Assembly: GCA_046331625.1 (NCBI GenBank)
Contig: JAXLQL010000059.1
Location: 1-23,890 of the forward strand
DNA: 23,890 nucleotides
Direction: 5' to 3'
DNA from: JAXLQL01 sp046331625
GTDB lineage: Bacteria > Acidobacteriota > Terriglobia > Bryobacterales > Bryobacteraceae
Of the stretch, positions 1 through 6,927 are shown one piece after another. The translations under genes and the position numbers were made by a program. The notes beneath the pieces were generated by a model. It did no database searches, was not told the DNA's origin, and was given only the letters and a program-made list of their open reading frames with translations. How positions within the stretch are numbered: position 1 is the stretch's first letter; each line of letters opens with the position of its first letter.

Positions 1-57
1 GAATGAATGACGCGTACGTAAGGGAACGCGCCGGCAAAGACCGGCGGCTCGACAAGT

Positions 58-64
58 GGAGGAG
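58..64 (+). promoter_or_regulatory. Shine-Dalgarno site of flgE
   Basis: GGAGGAG lies 8 nt before the ATG at 73 and fixes that start. The 57 bases before it contain no gene that can be read. An in-frame TGA at 4-6 could be the end of an upstream flagellar gene such as flgD, but too little is present to tell. A 6-bp stem (29-34 with 41-46, six-base loop) is too small to call a terminator. Confidence 0.7.
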
Positions 65-72
65 ACCGATTC

Positions 73-1317
73 ATGTTTACTTCTTTTTCGACGGCGCTCT
101 CGGCATTGAGCGCCCATTCGACGGCGATCGACGTCGTTGGCAACAACTTGGCCAATCTCAACACGCCCGGCTTCAAAACGAACGTTGTGGCCTTCTATGA
201 TTTGGTGACGCAGTCTCTCGGAGCCGGCCTCGGGGAAACCCAAGTCGGATTCGGAGTGGCCCGGCCGAATACGATCCGCCAGTTCACCCAGGGCGCGGTG
301 AAGGCTTCCACGGGCGAACTCGATATCGCCGTGCAAGGAGACGGTTTTCTCGTCGTCAGGGAGCAGTCGGGCGCGACGGTTTACTCGCGCGGCGGGCAAC
401 TCCAGATCGACAAGTCGGGGAATTTGCTGACTGCCACGGGCCAGAGGGTACAAGGTTGGACCGAAAGCGGGGGAACCTTGACGACGAACGGTCCCATTGG
501 GGACATCATCGTGCCGGTCGGCAGCATCAAGGCTCCGGTGGCCACCACGTCCATGTCGTTCGATCTCAACCTGAACGCCACCGCCACGGCGGGTCCGCCC
601 GCGGATTCTTTCTCGACCTCGATCGAAGTATTCGACTCACTCGGCGGCTCCCATGTGGTTACGGTGAAGTTCACCAAGAACGCCACGCCGAACGTGTGGG
701 ACTACAGCATTTCCTTCCCCGACAGCGACGTCGCTTCTCCGGTCACTCCCGTGACGGGATCGCTCACGTTCGATTCGTTCGGGAAGCTCATCGATCCGCC
801 GCCGGGAGCAGCGCCGCCGGCGATGGCGGTGGCAGGCCTCAAGGACGGAGCCGCTGATCTGGCCCTGAACTGGTCCCTTTACGACGGCGCCAGGCCGCGG
901 CTGACGCAGTTCACCCAGCCATCGGCGGTCTCGGCCAACGCGCAGAACGGGTCGCCGCCGGCACAGTTGATCCGTGTCGGGGTCGGCAACGGGGGCGTCG
1001 TACTTGCCCAGTACTCGAATGGCGTGCAGTCCGTGGTGGGCCAACTCGCCATGGCTTCGGTGAGGAACCCCGAGTCCTTGATCGCGGTGGGCAACAACAG
1101 CTATCAGTTGAGCGCCCGCTCGGCTCTGCCGGCAGTGGGTTTGCCCGGCACAGGCGGACGGGGTCAGATCCTCGGCGGAGCAATCGAGAGCTCAACGGTC
1201 GACATTGCCCGTGAGTTCACGAACCTGATCGTGTTGCAGCGCGGATACCAGGCAAACGCGCGCGTGGTAACGACGGTCGACGAGTTGAGCCAGGAAACGA
1301 TCAATCTCAAGCGGTAA
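73..1317 (+). CDS. flgE: Flagellar hook protein FlgE
   Basis: This is the structural subunit of the flagellar hook, exported by the type III apparatus encoded just downstream. The N-terminus (residues about 1-45) has the rod/hook family helix with VGNNLANLNTPGFK. Residues about 75-110 fit the conserved GELDIAVQGDGFLVV block. The C-terminus has the paired signature of FlgE: GAIESSTVDIAREFTNLIV followed by QRGYQANARVVTTVDELSQE. At 414 aa it is of normal FlgE size and longer than the rod proteins FlgF and FlgG (about 250-260 aa), which share both ends. The middle (about 150-300) is a variable Ala/Pro/Gly-rich D2-type region. The start at 73 is backed by a strong GGAGGAG. It appears to head the visible part of the operon, with fliN 21 bp downstream. 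Confidence 0.93.
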   Translation: MFTSFSTALSALSAHSTAIDVVGNNLANLNTPGFKTNVVAFYDLVTQSLGAGLGETQVGFGVARPNTIRQFTQGAVKASTGELDIAVQGDGFLVVREQSGATVYSRGGQLQIDKSGNLLTATGQRVQGWTESGGTLTTNGPIGDIIVPVGSIKAPVATTSMSFDLNLNATATAGPPADSFSTSIEVFDSLGGSHVVTVKFTKNATPNVWDYSISFPDSDVASPVTPVTGSLTFDSFGKLIDPPPGAAPPAMAVAGLKDGAADLALNWSLYDGARPRLTQFTQPSAVSANAQNGSPPAQLIRVGVGNGGVVLAQYSNGVQSVVGQLAMASVRNPESLIAVGNNSYQLSARSALPAVGLPGTGGRGQILGGAIESSTVDIAREFTNLIVLQRGYQANARVVTTVDELSQETINLKR

Positions 1318-1338
1318 GGGCGAAAGGAACTGACTCTG

Positions 1339-1587
1339 GTGACACCGGCCGACTATATCGCAACCATGGCGGACGTACCTTTGACGATCGACGTCGAACT
1401 CGACCGCAAGACGATGCGAATCGCCGAGATCCTTTCGCTCAACAGTGGAAGCGTGGTGAAGCTGACTCGGTCGGCCGGCGAGAACATCGACATTCGAGTA
1501 GGAGGTGCGCTGCTCGGATTCGGCGAGATTGTGATTCTCGAGGACAGGATGGGGGTCCGAATTACGGACTTCCACCGGGAGGACTAG
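1339..1587 (+). CDS. fliN: Flagellar motor switch protein FliN, short form (SpoA domain only)
   Basis: An 82-aa protein made of essentially one SpoA (surface presentation of antigens) domain. Key parts are LTIDVELDRKTMRIAEIL, then LNSGSVVKL, and the C-terminal GEIVILEDRMGVRITDF. FliN forms the lower C-ring of the flagellar switch and binds the export chaperone/ATPase complex. Full FliN proteins are usually 100-150 aa, so this is a minimal form. The start is a GTG at 1339 with AAGGA ten bases upstream; an ATG at 1366 would also leave the SpoA core intact. The end of the gene carries the GGAGG that serves fliO. A second, longer SpoA protein is encoded at 9184-10053, so the two probably have separate roles (C-ring versus an export- or chemotaxis-linked function); that division is inferred. 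Confidence 0.88.
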   Translation: MTPADYIATMADVPLTIDVELDRKTMRIAEILSLNSGSVVKLTRSAGENIDIRVGGALLGFGEIVILEDRMGVRITDFHRED

Positions 1588-1589
1588 AC

Positions 1590-1868
1590 ATGTTTTCACT
1601 TGGCAGCGGCCGTCTGTGGACCGCACTATCCACCGGATTGAGGAAAACACTCCCCCGGCGGCCAGCCGGGGCTCTCCGCTGCGACACGAGCCTACGGCTG
1701 ACGCCGCAACACAGTGTGCACTCGGTGAGTTGCGGCGGGAGGCGATGGCTGGTGAGCTGCCACCCTGGGGGCGTCACGGTGGTGGCCGAGTTCGGTATTC
1801 CATTGGACCCGGCAAGCGCCGGCAATTCGCACCAGTTGGAGGGCGTTGCGTGCTCCGGTTCCTGGTAG
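1590..1868 (+). CDS. fliO: FliO-like flagellar export protein without visible membrane segment
   Basis: FliO helps assemble the FliP ring during construction of the export gate. This 92-aa product occupies the standard fliN-fliO-fliP position. Its middle (residues about 35-68) fits the FliO soluble domain pattern: a beta strand, then GGRRWLVSCHPGGVTVVAEF, where family members have a 'G.R.LLLGV.PGG...L' motif. The ATG lies 2 nt after the fliN stop, with GGAGG inside the fliN end as ribosome site. Unusually, the N-terminal transmembrane helix expected in FliO is absent; the first 30 residues are basic and short of hydrophobic runs. The C-terminal 20 codons overlap the start of fliP. The assignment rests on position plus the short motif, so it is moderately sure. 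Confidence 0.7.
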   Translation: MFSLGSGRLWTALSTGLRKTLPRRPAGALRCDTSLRLTPQHSVHSVSCGGRRWLVSCHPGGVTVVAEFGIPLDPASAGNSHQLEGVACSGSW

Positions 1869-2551
1869 GCCTGTGGGCAACTCGATGCGTTCTGCTCGCC
1901 GCCGAGCCGAGCGCTCCGGTTCCGCCTACGGGCGTCTCGATGCAGGTCGCGCTCTGGTTGGCGGCTTTGGCCCTGCTGCCCGCCTTCGTGATGTCGGCTA
2001 CGCCGTTCTTACGCATCACACTGGTGCTGCACTTTCTGCGGCAGGCGCTGGGCACGCAAACGGCGCCATCGAATCAGGCGCTGCTCGGTTTGTCGTTGTT
2101 CTTGACGGCGCTCGTGATGCATCCCGTCGCGGCCAAGGTTCAAGGCGACGCATGGGCGCCCTACCAGAAGGGCGAGATTGGTTTCGAGCAGGCAATAGCG
2201 CGGGCATCGCCTCCCCTCAAGGCTTATTTGATGCGCTTTGCGCGCGAGAAGGACATCGCACTGATGATCGAACTCGCCAAGGCGCCGCCGCCCAGAACGG
2301 TAGCGGATCTCGACCTGCGTATCGTGCTTCCGGCCTACACGTTGTCGGAACTGAAGGCGGGGTTCCAAATCGGGGCAGTGTTGTTCTTTCCATTTCTGAT
2401 CATCGACATCGTGGTTTCGTCGGTGACGCTTGCGACGGGCATGGTGCAATTGCCACCGGCGATGGTCTCGGCGCCGTTCAAGATCCTGCTGTTCGTGCTG
2501 GTGGATGGTTGGAATCTGGTGATCGGATCCTTGGTCCGAAGTGTTTCCTGA
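1850..2551 (+). CDS. fliP: Flagellar export gate protein FliP
   Basis: FliP forms the pentameric core of the FliPQR export gate in the inner membrane. I place the start at GTG 1850: GGAGGG ends 6 nt before it, and the product then opens with a cleavable-signal-like stretch (LRFLVGLWATRCVLLAAEPSA), as FliP normally does. The reading frame is open further upstream to 1616, but that part reads as the fliO coding region in another frame. The result is 233 aa, close to the usual 240-250. Diagnostic blocks are MSATPFLRITLVLHFLRQALG, the periplasmic segment with KAYLMRFAREKD, and the signature FLIIDIVVSSV followed by LPPAMVSAPFKILLFVLVDGW. The loop that in enterobacterial FliP reads GMMM before the PP reads GMVQ here. 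It overlaps fliO by 19 bp and precedes fliQ by 12 bp. Confidence 0.93.
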   Translation: MLRFLVGLWATRCVLLAAEPSAPVPPTGVSMQVALWLAALALLPAFVMSATPFLRITLVLHFLRQALGTQTAPSNQALLGLSLFLTALVMHPVAAKVQGDAWAPYQKGEIGFEQAIARASPPLKAYLMRFAREKDIALMIELAKAPPPRTVADLDLRIVLPAYTLSELKAGFQIGAVLFFPFLIIDIVVSSVTLATGMVQLPPAMVSAPFKILLFVLVDGWNLVIGSLVRSVS

Positions 2552-2563
2552 GGAGGGGTAGAG

Positions 2564-2833
2564 ATGACGCAACAGATGGCGGTGGACTTGGCGCGGCAGG
2601 CGCTGATGACGGCGTTCTGGACGAGCCTGCCGCTGCTGGTGGTGGGCTTCATTGCCGGAGTCGCCATCGGTCTCGCCCAGGTTGTCACCTCGCTCCAGGA
2701 CGCGGGCTTCGCCGCGGTGCCTCGGCTAGGCGCATTTTTCGTCGCGGTTCTGCTGGTGCTTCCGTGGATGGCCTCGCGCATGGTCACGTATACGATCGAG
2801 TTGTGGTCGAATCTGGGGCGATATGCCGGCTGA
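2564..2833 (+). CDS. fliQ: Flagellar export gate protein FliQ
   Basis: An 89-aa protein with two long hydrophobic helices (about residues 15-38 and 48-72), the normal length and topology of FliQ, four copies of which wrap the FliP/FliR core. The N-terminal AVDLARQALMTAFWTSLPLL and the inter-helix segment QVVTSLQDAGFAAVPRL fit the family. The start follows a very strong AGGAGGGG with 5-nt spacing, beginning at the fliP stop. The last 11 bases overlap the start of fliR, so the two are probably translationally coupled. Confidence 0.93.
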   Translation: MTQQMAVDLARQALMTAFWTSLPLLVVGFIAGVAIGLAQVVTSLQDAGFAAVPRLGAFFVAVLLVLPWMASRMVTYTIELWSNLGRYAG

Positions 2834-3611
2834 ATGGCGTCCGGGCGCGGTGGGGATCTCCGAAGGCACCTTGCTCTCGGGGCTGCTCCTGCTCGTCCGA
2901 ATGAGCGCGCTGGTGGGAATGGCCGGATTCCCGGGATTCCGAAATGCGCCGGCTACGCCGCGAATCCTCCTTGTCATCGGACTGACGGTAGCAGCGTGGC
3001 CGATCACGCGAACCCCGGAGCCCGGCACGACGCTCGCGGCGCTCGGGGGAGAACTCCTGCTCGGTCTGATGGCAGGGGTCGTTGTCACCTGGCTCCAGGA
3101 AGCGTTCGTGCTCGGATTCCAACTGATCGGCGGGCAGGCCGGGTTCTCCTACGCCTCGACCATCGATCCGACAAGCCAAGCTGACTCGACCGTGCTTCCC
3201 CTGCTTGCGCAGTTGTGCGCGGGCGTTCTGCTCTTTGCCTCGGGGCTCGACCGGGAACTGATCGCGGCCATTGCGGCCGGTCCCCGTCCCTACGCTCTCG
3301 GTGCATTCACCCCCGATGCCAGACATCTCGGCCTGATCGCCGATTGGACGGCCGGCGCATTGGTCGTCGCGGTGAGACTGGCCCTGCCGGTCTTTACGCT
3401 GCTGCTCATGACCGACCTTGCGCTCGCCTTACTCAGCCGTCTCCAGGCCCAGTTGCAACTGCTTTCACTGGCTTTCCCGTTGAAGATCCTCGCCGCGCTC
3501 GTCTTGGTGAGTTGGTTGATGCCCGCCATGGCGGCGCTCTACGGGCGCCATAGCGTGAAGGCGATCGACGCCGTCCGGCAATTGGCCGCGTCGCCCACCG
3601 GAGGCCGATAG
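2823..3611 (+). CDS. fliR: Flagellar export gate protein FliR
   Basis: FliR is the single-copy subunit that closes the FliP5Q4R1 export gate. The 262-aa product has the usual length and about six hydrophobic segments. Family landmarks include the early R-to-P stretch (LLLVRMSALVGMAGFPGFRN), the central block EAFVLGFQLIGGQAGFSYASTIDP, and LPVFTLLLMTDLALALLSRLQ near the C-terminus, where FliR proteins have 'P......L..D..LG...R..PQ'. The ATG overlaps the 3' end of fliQ by 11 bp. flhB begins 3 bp after the stop, and the end of fliR carries its GGAGG. Confidence 0.93.
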   Translation: MPAEWRPGAVGISEGTLLSGLLLLVRMSALVGMAGFPGFRNAPATPRILLVIGLTVAAWPITRTPEPGTTLAALGGELLLGLMAGVVVTWLQEAFVLGFQLIGGQAGFSYASTIDPTSQADSTVLPLLAQLCAGVLLFASGLDRELIAAIAAGPRPYALGAFTPDARHLGLIADWTAGALVVAVRLALPVFTLLLMTDLALALLSRLQAQLQLLSLAFPLKILAALVLVSWLMPAMAALYGRHSVKAIDAVRQLAASPTGGR

Positions 3612-3614
3612 CGC

Positions 3615-4682
3615 ATGGCGAGCAAGGACCAGCGAACCGAGCAGCCGTCGCCTCGCCGGCTCGAGAAGGCGCGCAAGGACGGCAATCTCCCGATCAGCCG
3701 CGAGTTTGTCGCAGCGGCGCAGTTTACCGCCTTCGTGGCGCTGGTGGCAGGCTATGGGGAGCGCTGGGCCTCGGGAGCCCTTGCTCTGATGCGATACTTT
3801 GTCGAACACGCTTTCGCCCGCACCGGAGACGGCCACGCGCTCCTCGCCATCCCGGCCGCGCTGACCTGGCCAGTCGCCGTCCCCCTGTTGATGGCCGGCT
3901 GCGGACTGTCTCTGGCTGCGCTGGCCGCGCATGGGTTGAGCACGGGCTTCGCGCTGACGCCTTCCAAGCTTACCGTGGACTGGGGCCGCCTCGATCCATC
4001 GCGCCGCTTGGCCGAACTCCCCTCGCGCGGCATGTTTCAGGCCGCCATCGCGACCGGATTGCTGGCTGGACTGGCGATCGTTTTCTACTGGCTGGCAGGT
4101 TCTCTGTGGGCCACGCTGGTGGTCCTGCCGCTTTCGAGCCTGGGACAGGGACTCGGCCAGGTGAGCGAAGCAATGAAAGACCTGCTCTGGAAAGCCGCTG
4201 GTCTGATCGCCATCTTCGGCGCCTACGACTTCTACCATCAGCGAGACAAGTGGAACGCAGGTCTGCGCATGACAAAGCAGGAGGTTCGCGACGAGGCCAA
4301 ACAGGCCGAGGGCGACCCGCAGATCAAGATGCGTGTACGGCGGCTGATGCGGGAGCGCTCGCGCCGCCGCATGATGCAAGACGTTGCCCGCGCCACCGCC
4401 GTAGTAGTCAACCCGACTCACTATGCCGTCGCCATCCGTTACGTGCCGGCCGAGATGCATGCGCCACGAGTGGTGGCCAAAGGCAAGAACTACCTGGCGC
4501 AGCGGATCCGGGAAACCGCGCTGCGCAATCAAATCCCGATTGTCGAGAACCCGCCACTGGCGCAGGCCCTTTACAAAGCCGCGGCGGTTGGTCAGGACAT
4601 TCCCGCGCATCTGTATCGCGCCGTGGCCGAAGTATTGGCGTACCTCTACCGGCTAATGGGCGGGCGCCTTCCGGGAGGATGA
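3615..4682 (+). CDS. flhB: Flagellar export switch protein FlhB
   Basis: FlhB is the membrane protein of the export gate that switches substrate class from rod/hook to filament after autocleavage. The N-terminus (KDQRTEQPSPRRLEKARKDG) is the standard FlhB opening, followed by four hydrophobic segments to about residue 215 and a cytoplasmic domain. The autocleavage motif NPTH is intact at residues 266-269, in the context VVVNPTHYAVAIRY, and KGKNYLAQRIRETA follows. At 355 aa it has normal length. ATG 3615 has GGAGG ten bases upstream. The stop TGA is part of an ATGA at 4679-4682, the first link of an overlap chain that leads to flhA. Confidence 0.95.
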   Translation: MASKDQRTEQPSPRRLEKARKDGNLPISREFVAAAQFTAFVALVAGYGERWASGALALMRYFVEHAFARTGDGHALLAIPAALTWPVAVPLLMAGCGLSLAALAAHGLSTGFALTPSKLTVDWGRLDPSRRLAELPSRGMFQAAIATGLLAGLAIVFYWLAGSLWATLVVLPLSSLGQGLGQVSEAMKDLLWKAAGLIAIFGAYDFYHQRDKWNAGLRMTKQEVRDEAKQAEGDPQIKMRVRRLMRERSRRRMMQDVARATAVVVNPTHYAVAIRYVPAEMHAPRVVAKGKNYLAQRIRETALRNQIPIVENPPLAQALYKAAAVGQDIPAHLYRAVAEVLAYLYRLMGGRLPGG

Positions 4683-4796
4683 CCGTCAGAAGTGGGCATT
4701 CGAATCGTGACCGGCTGCCATGAAAGAGGCATGGCGCGAACCCAGCCGTGAATCAGGCAATGAACCAAGCATGAATCAAGCATGAATCAAGCATGA
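4679..4796 (+). promoter_or_regulatory. Candidate translational relay of three overlapping mini-ORFs between flhB and flhA
   Basis: Every stop codon in this gap is part of an ATGA that supplies the next start. The flhB stop shares ATGA 4679-4682 with a 14-codon ORF (MTVRSGHSNRDRLP). That ORF stops in ATGA 4720-4723, opening a 21-codon ORF. The 21-codon ORF stops in ATGA 4782-4785, opening a four-codon ORF (MNQA). The four-codon ORF stops in ATGA 4793-4796, whose ATG is the flhA start. No purine-rich ribosome site is visible directly before flhA. The geometry is read directly from the sequence. The role, reinitiation that couples FlhA synthesis to FlhB, is inference. Confidence 0.5.
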
Positions 4797-4815
4797 ACCA
4801 GGCGATGACACAGGC
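4748..4815 (+). repeat. 11-bp tandem repeat RTGAAYCARGC across the flhA start
   Basis: Six consecutive units begin at 4748, 4760, 4771, 4782, 4793 and 4805. The units at 4771 and 4782 are identical; the first and fifth carry one extra base. Each unit begins with a start codon, and three of them (4760, 4771, 4782) read MNQA then TGA. The fifth and sixth units are inside flhA and give its N-terminal MNQAMTQA. Because 11 is not a multiple of three, successive units fall in different frames. Confidence 0.85.
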
Positions 4816-6886
4816 GGTTGGAGCGGCTCCAGCGACCGGGCGAGCCCGGGCGGCGGAGATCCCATGGCGCGAGTTGGCCGTGCCACTCGCGGTACTGGCG
4901 GTGATCCTCGCCATGATCGCCCCGCTCCCCGCCTTTCTGCTCGACGGCCTGATCGCGGTCAACATCACGCTCTCGGTAATCGTACTCCTGGTTGGGATCT
5001 ACATCATTCGTCCGGCCGAATTCAGCCTCTTCCCGACCACACTGCTTTTGATGACGCTTTTCCGGCTTGCCCTCAACGTCAGTTCTTCGCGGCTGATTCT
5101 GCTTGACGGCAACGCCGGCACGGCCGCGGCGGGGCACGTCATCGAAGCCTTCGGCAGCTTCGTAGTCGGTGGCAACTACATCATCGGCGCGGTGATCTTT
5201 CTCGTCCTGATCGCGATTCAATACGTCGTCATCAACCACGGCGCGGTCCGCATCTCGGAAGTGACGGCGCGCTTCACCCTGGATGCACTGCCAGGCAAGC
5301 AGATGTCGATCGACTCGGACCTCAACGCCGGCCTCATCGACGAGGCCGAAGCGCGGCGCAGGCGGCGCGAGTTGGCGGCCGAGGCGGAGTTCTACGGAGC
5401 CATGGACGGCGCATCACGCTTCACGCAGCGCGACGCGGTGGCGAGCATCCTCATCACGGCCATCAACATCATCGCGGGCTTTCTCATCGGCGTTCTGCAG
5501 CACGGCATGGACCTGCGCAAAGCCTTGGCCACCTACACGGTACTGACCATCGGAGACGGGCTGGTAACGGTCATTCCGGCTCTCATGATTTCGATCTCCG
5601 GCGGCTTGATCGTCACCCGCGCCAGCTCCGATGCGCGCCTGGGGGCCGATTTCGAGCGGCAGATCCTGGGCAGCCCGCAGCCGCTGCTGCTCGCCTCGGC
5701 GGTCACCGCGGTCCTCTCCTTGTTTCCCGGCTTACCCGCGGTCCCTTTCCTCGCCTTGAGCGGCCTTTCCGGATACGCCGGATGGCGCCTGCGGCAGAAA
5801 CGCATCCCGGCGAAGACCACCGAGGCTCCCGCCGCAGCGGCCCGGGACAAGGAGAATCTCGAAGGCCTTCTCCGGGTCGAGCCGCTCGCCGTCGAGGTTG
5901 GGCTCGGGTTGGTGCGGATGGTCGAAGGCGGCCAAAGCTCACCGCTCCTCCGGCGAATCGGGGGAATTCGGCGGCAACTGGCCGCGGACCTCGGCTATCT
6001 TTTGCCGCCGGTTCGTCTGACGGATAACGTGAGCCTGGGAGTCGGCGAGTACACCGTCATGCTCAAGGGCGTCGAAGTGGCGCGCTTCGAGATTCCTCCA
6101 GGGCACGATTTGGCCATCTTCCCGGGGCAAGGCAACCCGCCTCCGCTCGACGGGATCCCGACCCGCGAGCCTGCCTTCGGCCTCCCGGCCGTCTGGATCT
6201 CTTCCACACAAGCCGAAGACGCACGCCTTGCGGGCTACACCGTCGTAGACCCGGTAAGTGTACTCGGCACACACTTGGCCGAACTGATCCGGCGCCACGC
6301 GCACGAGTTATTCTCGCGCCAAGACGCCAAGAAGTTACTTGACCGGGTTGCCGAAGAAAACCCGAAAGTCGTCGAGGATCTGGTCCCGAAATTGCTTCCA
6401 CTCGCCATGGTGCAGCGAGTTTTGCAGAATTTGCTACGGGAACGCGTTTCAGTCCGGGACGCGGTTTCCATTTTGGAGGCACTTGGGGAAGCGGCGCAGG
6501 CGACCCGCAACCCGGTATTGCTGACCGAATACGTTCGTCAATCGGTCAAGCGGATGGTGATCCAACCTTATCTCGACAAGGCCGGGCAGTTGGCGGCATA
6601 TTTCCTCGACCCCGCCTGGGAGCAGGCTCTCGAGGCCTCGCTCGAACACGGCGAGCATGCGTCGCAGATGAACTTGCCTCCGCAGCGGGTGCGCGAGTTG
6701 GTCGAACGGATTGCGAGGACAACCGGGACAGGCTCGGGCGACGTGTCGGCGGTGATCGTGACCAGTTCGCCGGGGCGGTTCTTCTTGCGGCAGATGCTCG
6801 AATCGGGGATGAGGGGCGTGATGGTCCTTGGCCATGGCGAGATTCCGTCTGGCGTGCGAGTGGTTTCAATGGGTGTGGTGAGCTGA
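4793..6886 (+). CDS. flhA: Flagellar export protein FlhA
   Basis: FlhA forms the nonameric ring of the export gate; its cytoplasmic domain docks chaperone-substrate complexes. The 697-aa product has normal length. Residues about 20-330 hold the expected eight membrane segments. Between them is the FHIPEP-family signature: ARFTLDALPGKQMSIDSDLNAGLID, then EAEFYGAMDGASRF. Residues about 345-690 form the cytoplasmic domain with a late VIVTSSPGRFFLRQMLE block. The first eight residues (MNQAMTQA) come from the 11-bp tandem repeat and are probably not conserved; the conserved protein begins near PWRELAVPLAVLAV. ATG 4793 lacks its own clear ribosome site and lies in an ATGA with an upstream mini-ORF stop. 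ATG 4805 is a possible alternative start. Confidence 0.94.
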   Translation: MNQAMTQAVGAAPATGRARAAEIPWRELAVPLAVLAVILAMIAPLPAFLLDGLIAVNITLSVIVLLVGIYIIRPAEFSLFPTTLLLMTLFRLALNVSSSRLILLDGNAGTAAAGHVIEAFGSFVVGGNYIIGAVIFLVLIAIQYVVINHGAVRISEVTARFTLDALPGKQMSIDSDLNAGLIDEAEARRRRRELAAEAEFYGAMDGASRFTQRDAVASILITAINIIAGFLIGVLQHGMDLRKALATYTVLTIGDGLVTVIPALMISISGGLIVTRASSDARLGADFERQILGSPQPLLLASAVTAVLSLFPGLPAVPFLALSGLSGYAGWRLRQKRIPAKTTEAPAAAARDKENLEGLLRVEPLAVEVGLGLVRMVEGGQSSPLLRRIGGIRRQLAADLGYLLPPVRLTDNVSLGVGEYTVMLKGVEVARFEIPPGHDLAIFPGQGNPPPLDGIPTREPAFGLPAVWISSTQAEDARLAGYTVVDPVSVLGTHLAELIRRHAHELFSRQDAKKLLDRVAEENPKVVEDLVPKLLPLAMVQRVLQNLLRERVSVRDAVSILEALGEAAQATRNPVLLTEYVRQSVKRMVIQPYLDKAGQLAAYFLDPAWEQALEASLEHGEHASQMNLPPQRVRELVERIARTTGTGSGDVSAVIVTSSPGRFFLRQMLESGMRGVMVLGHGEIPSGVRVVSMGVVS

Positions 6887-6927
6887 TCGCAAGCCGATCG
6901 GGCCCTTGGTAAGAGCAGGAGGAGTGG

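Noticed and set aside
29..46. Terminator hairpin before flgE
   Set aside because: Only a 6-bp stem with no T-run.
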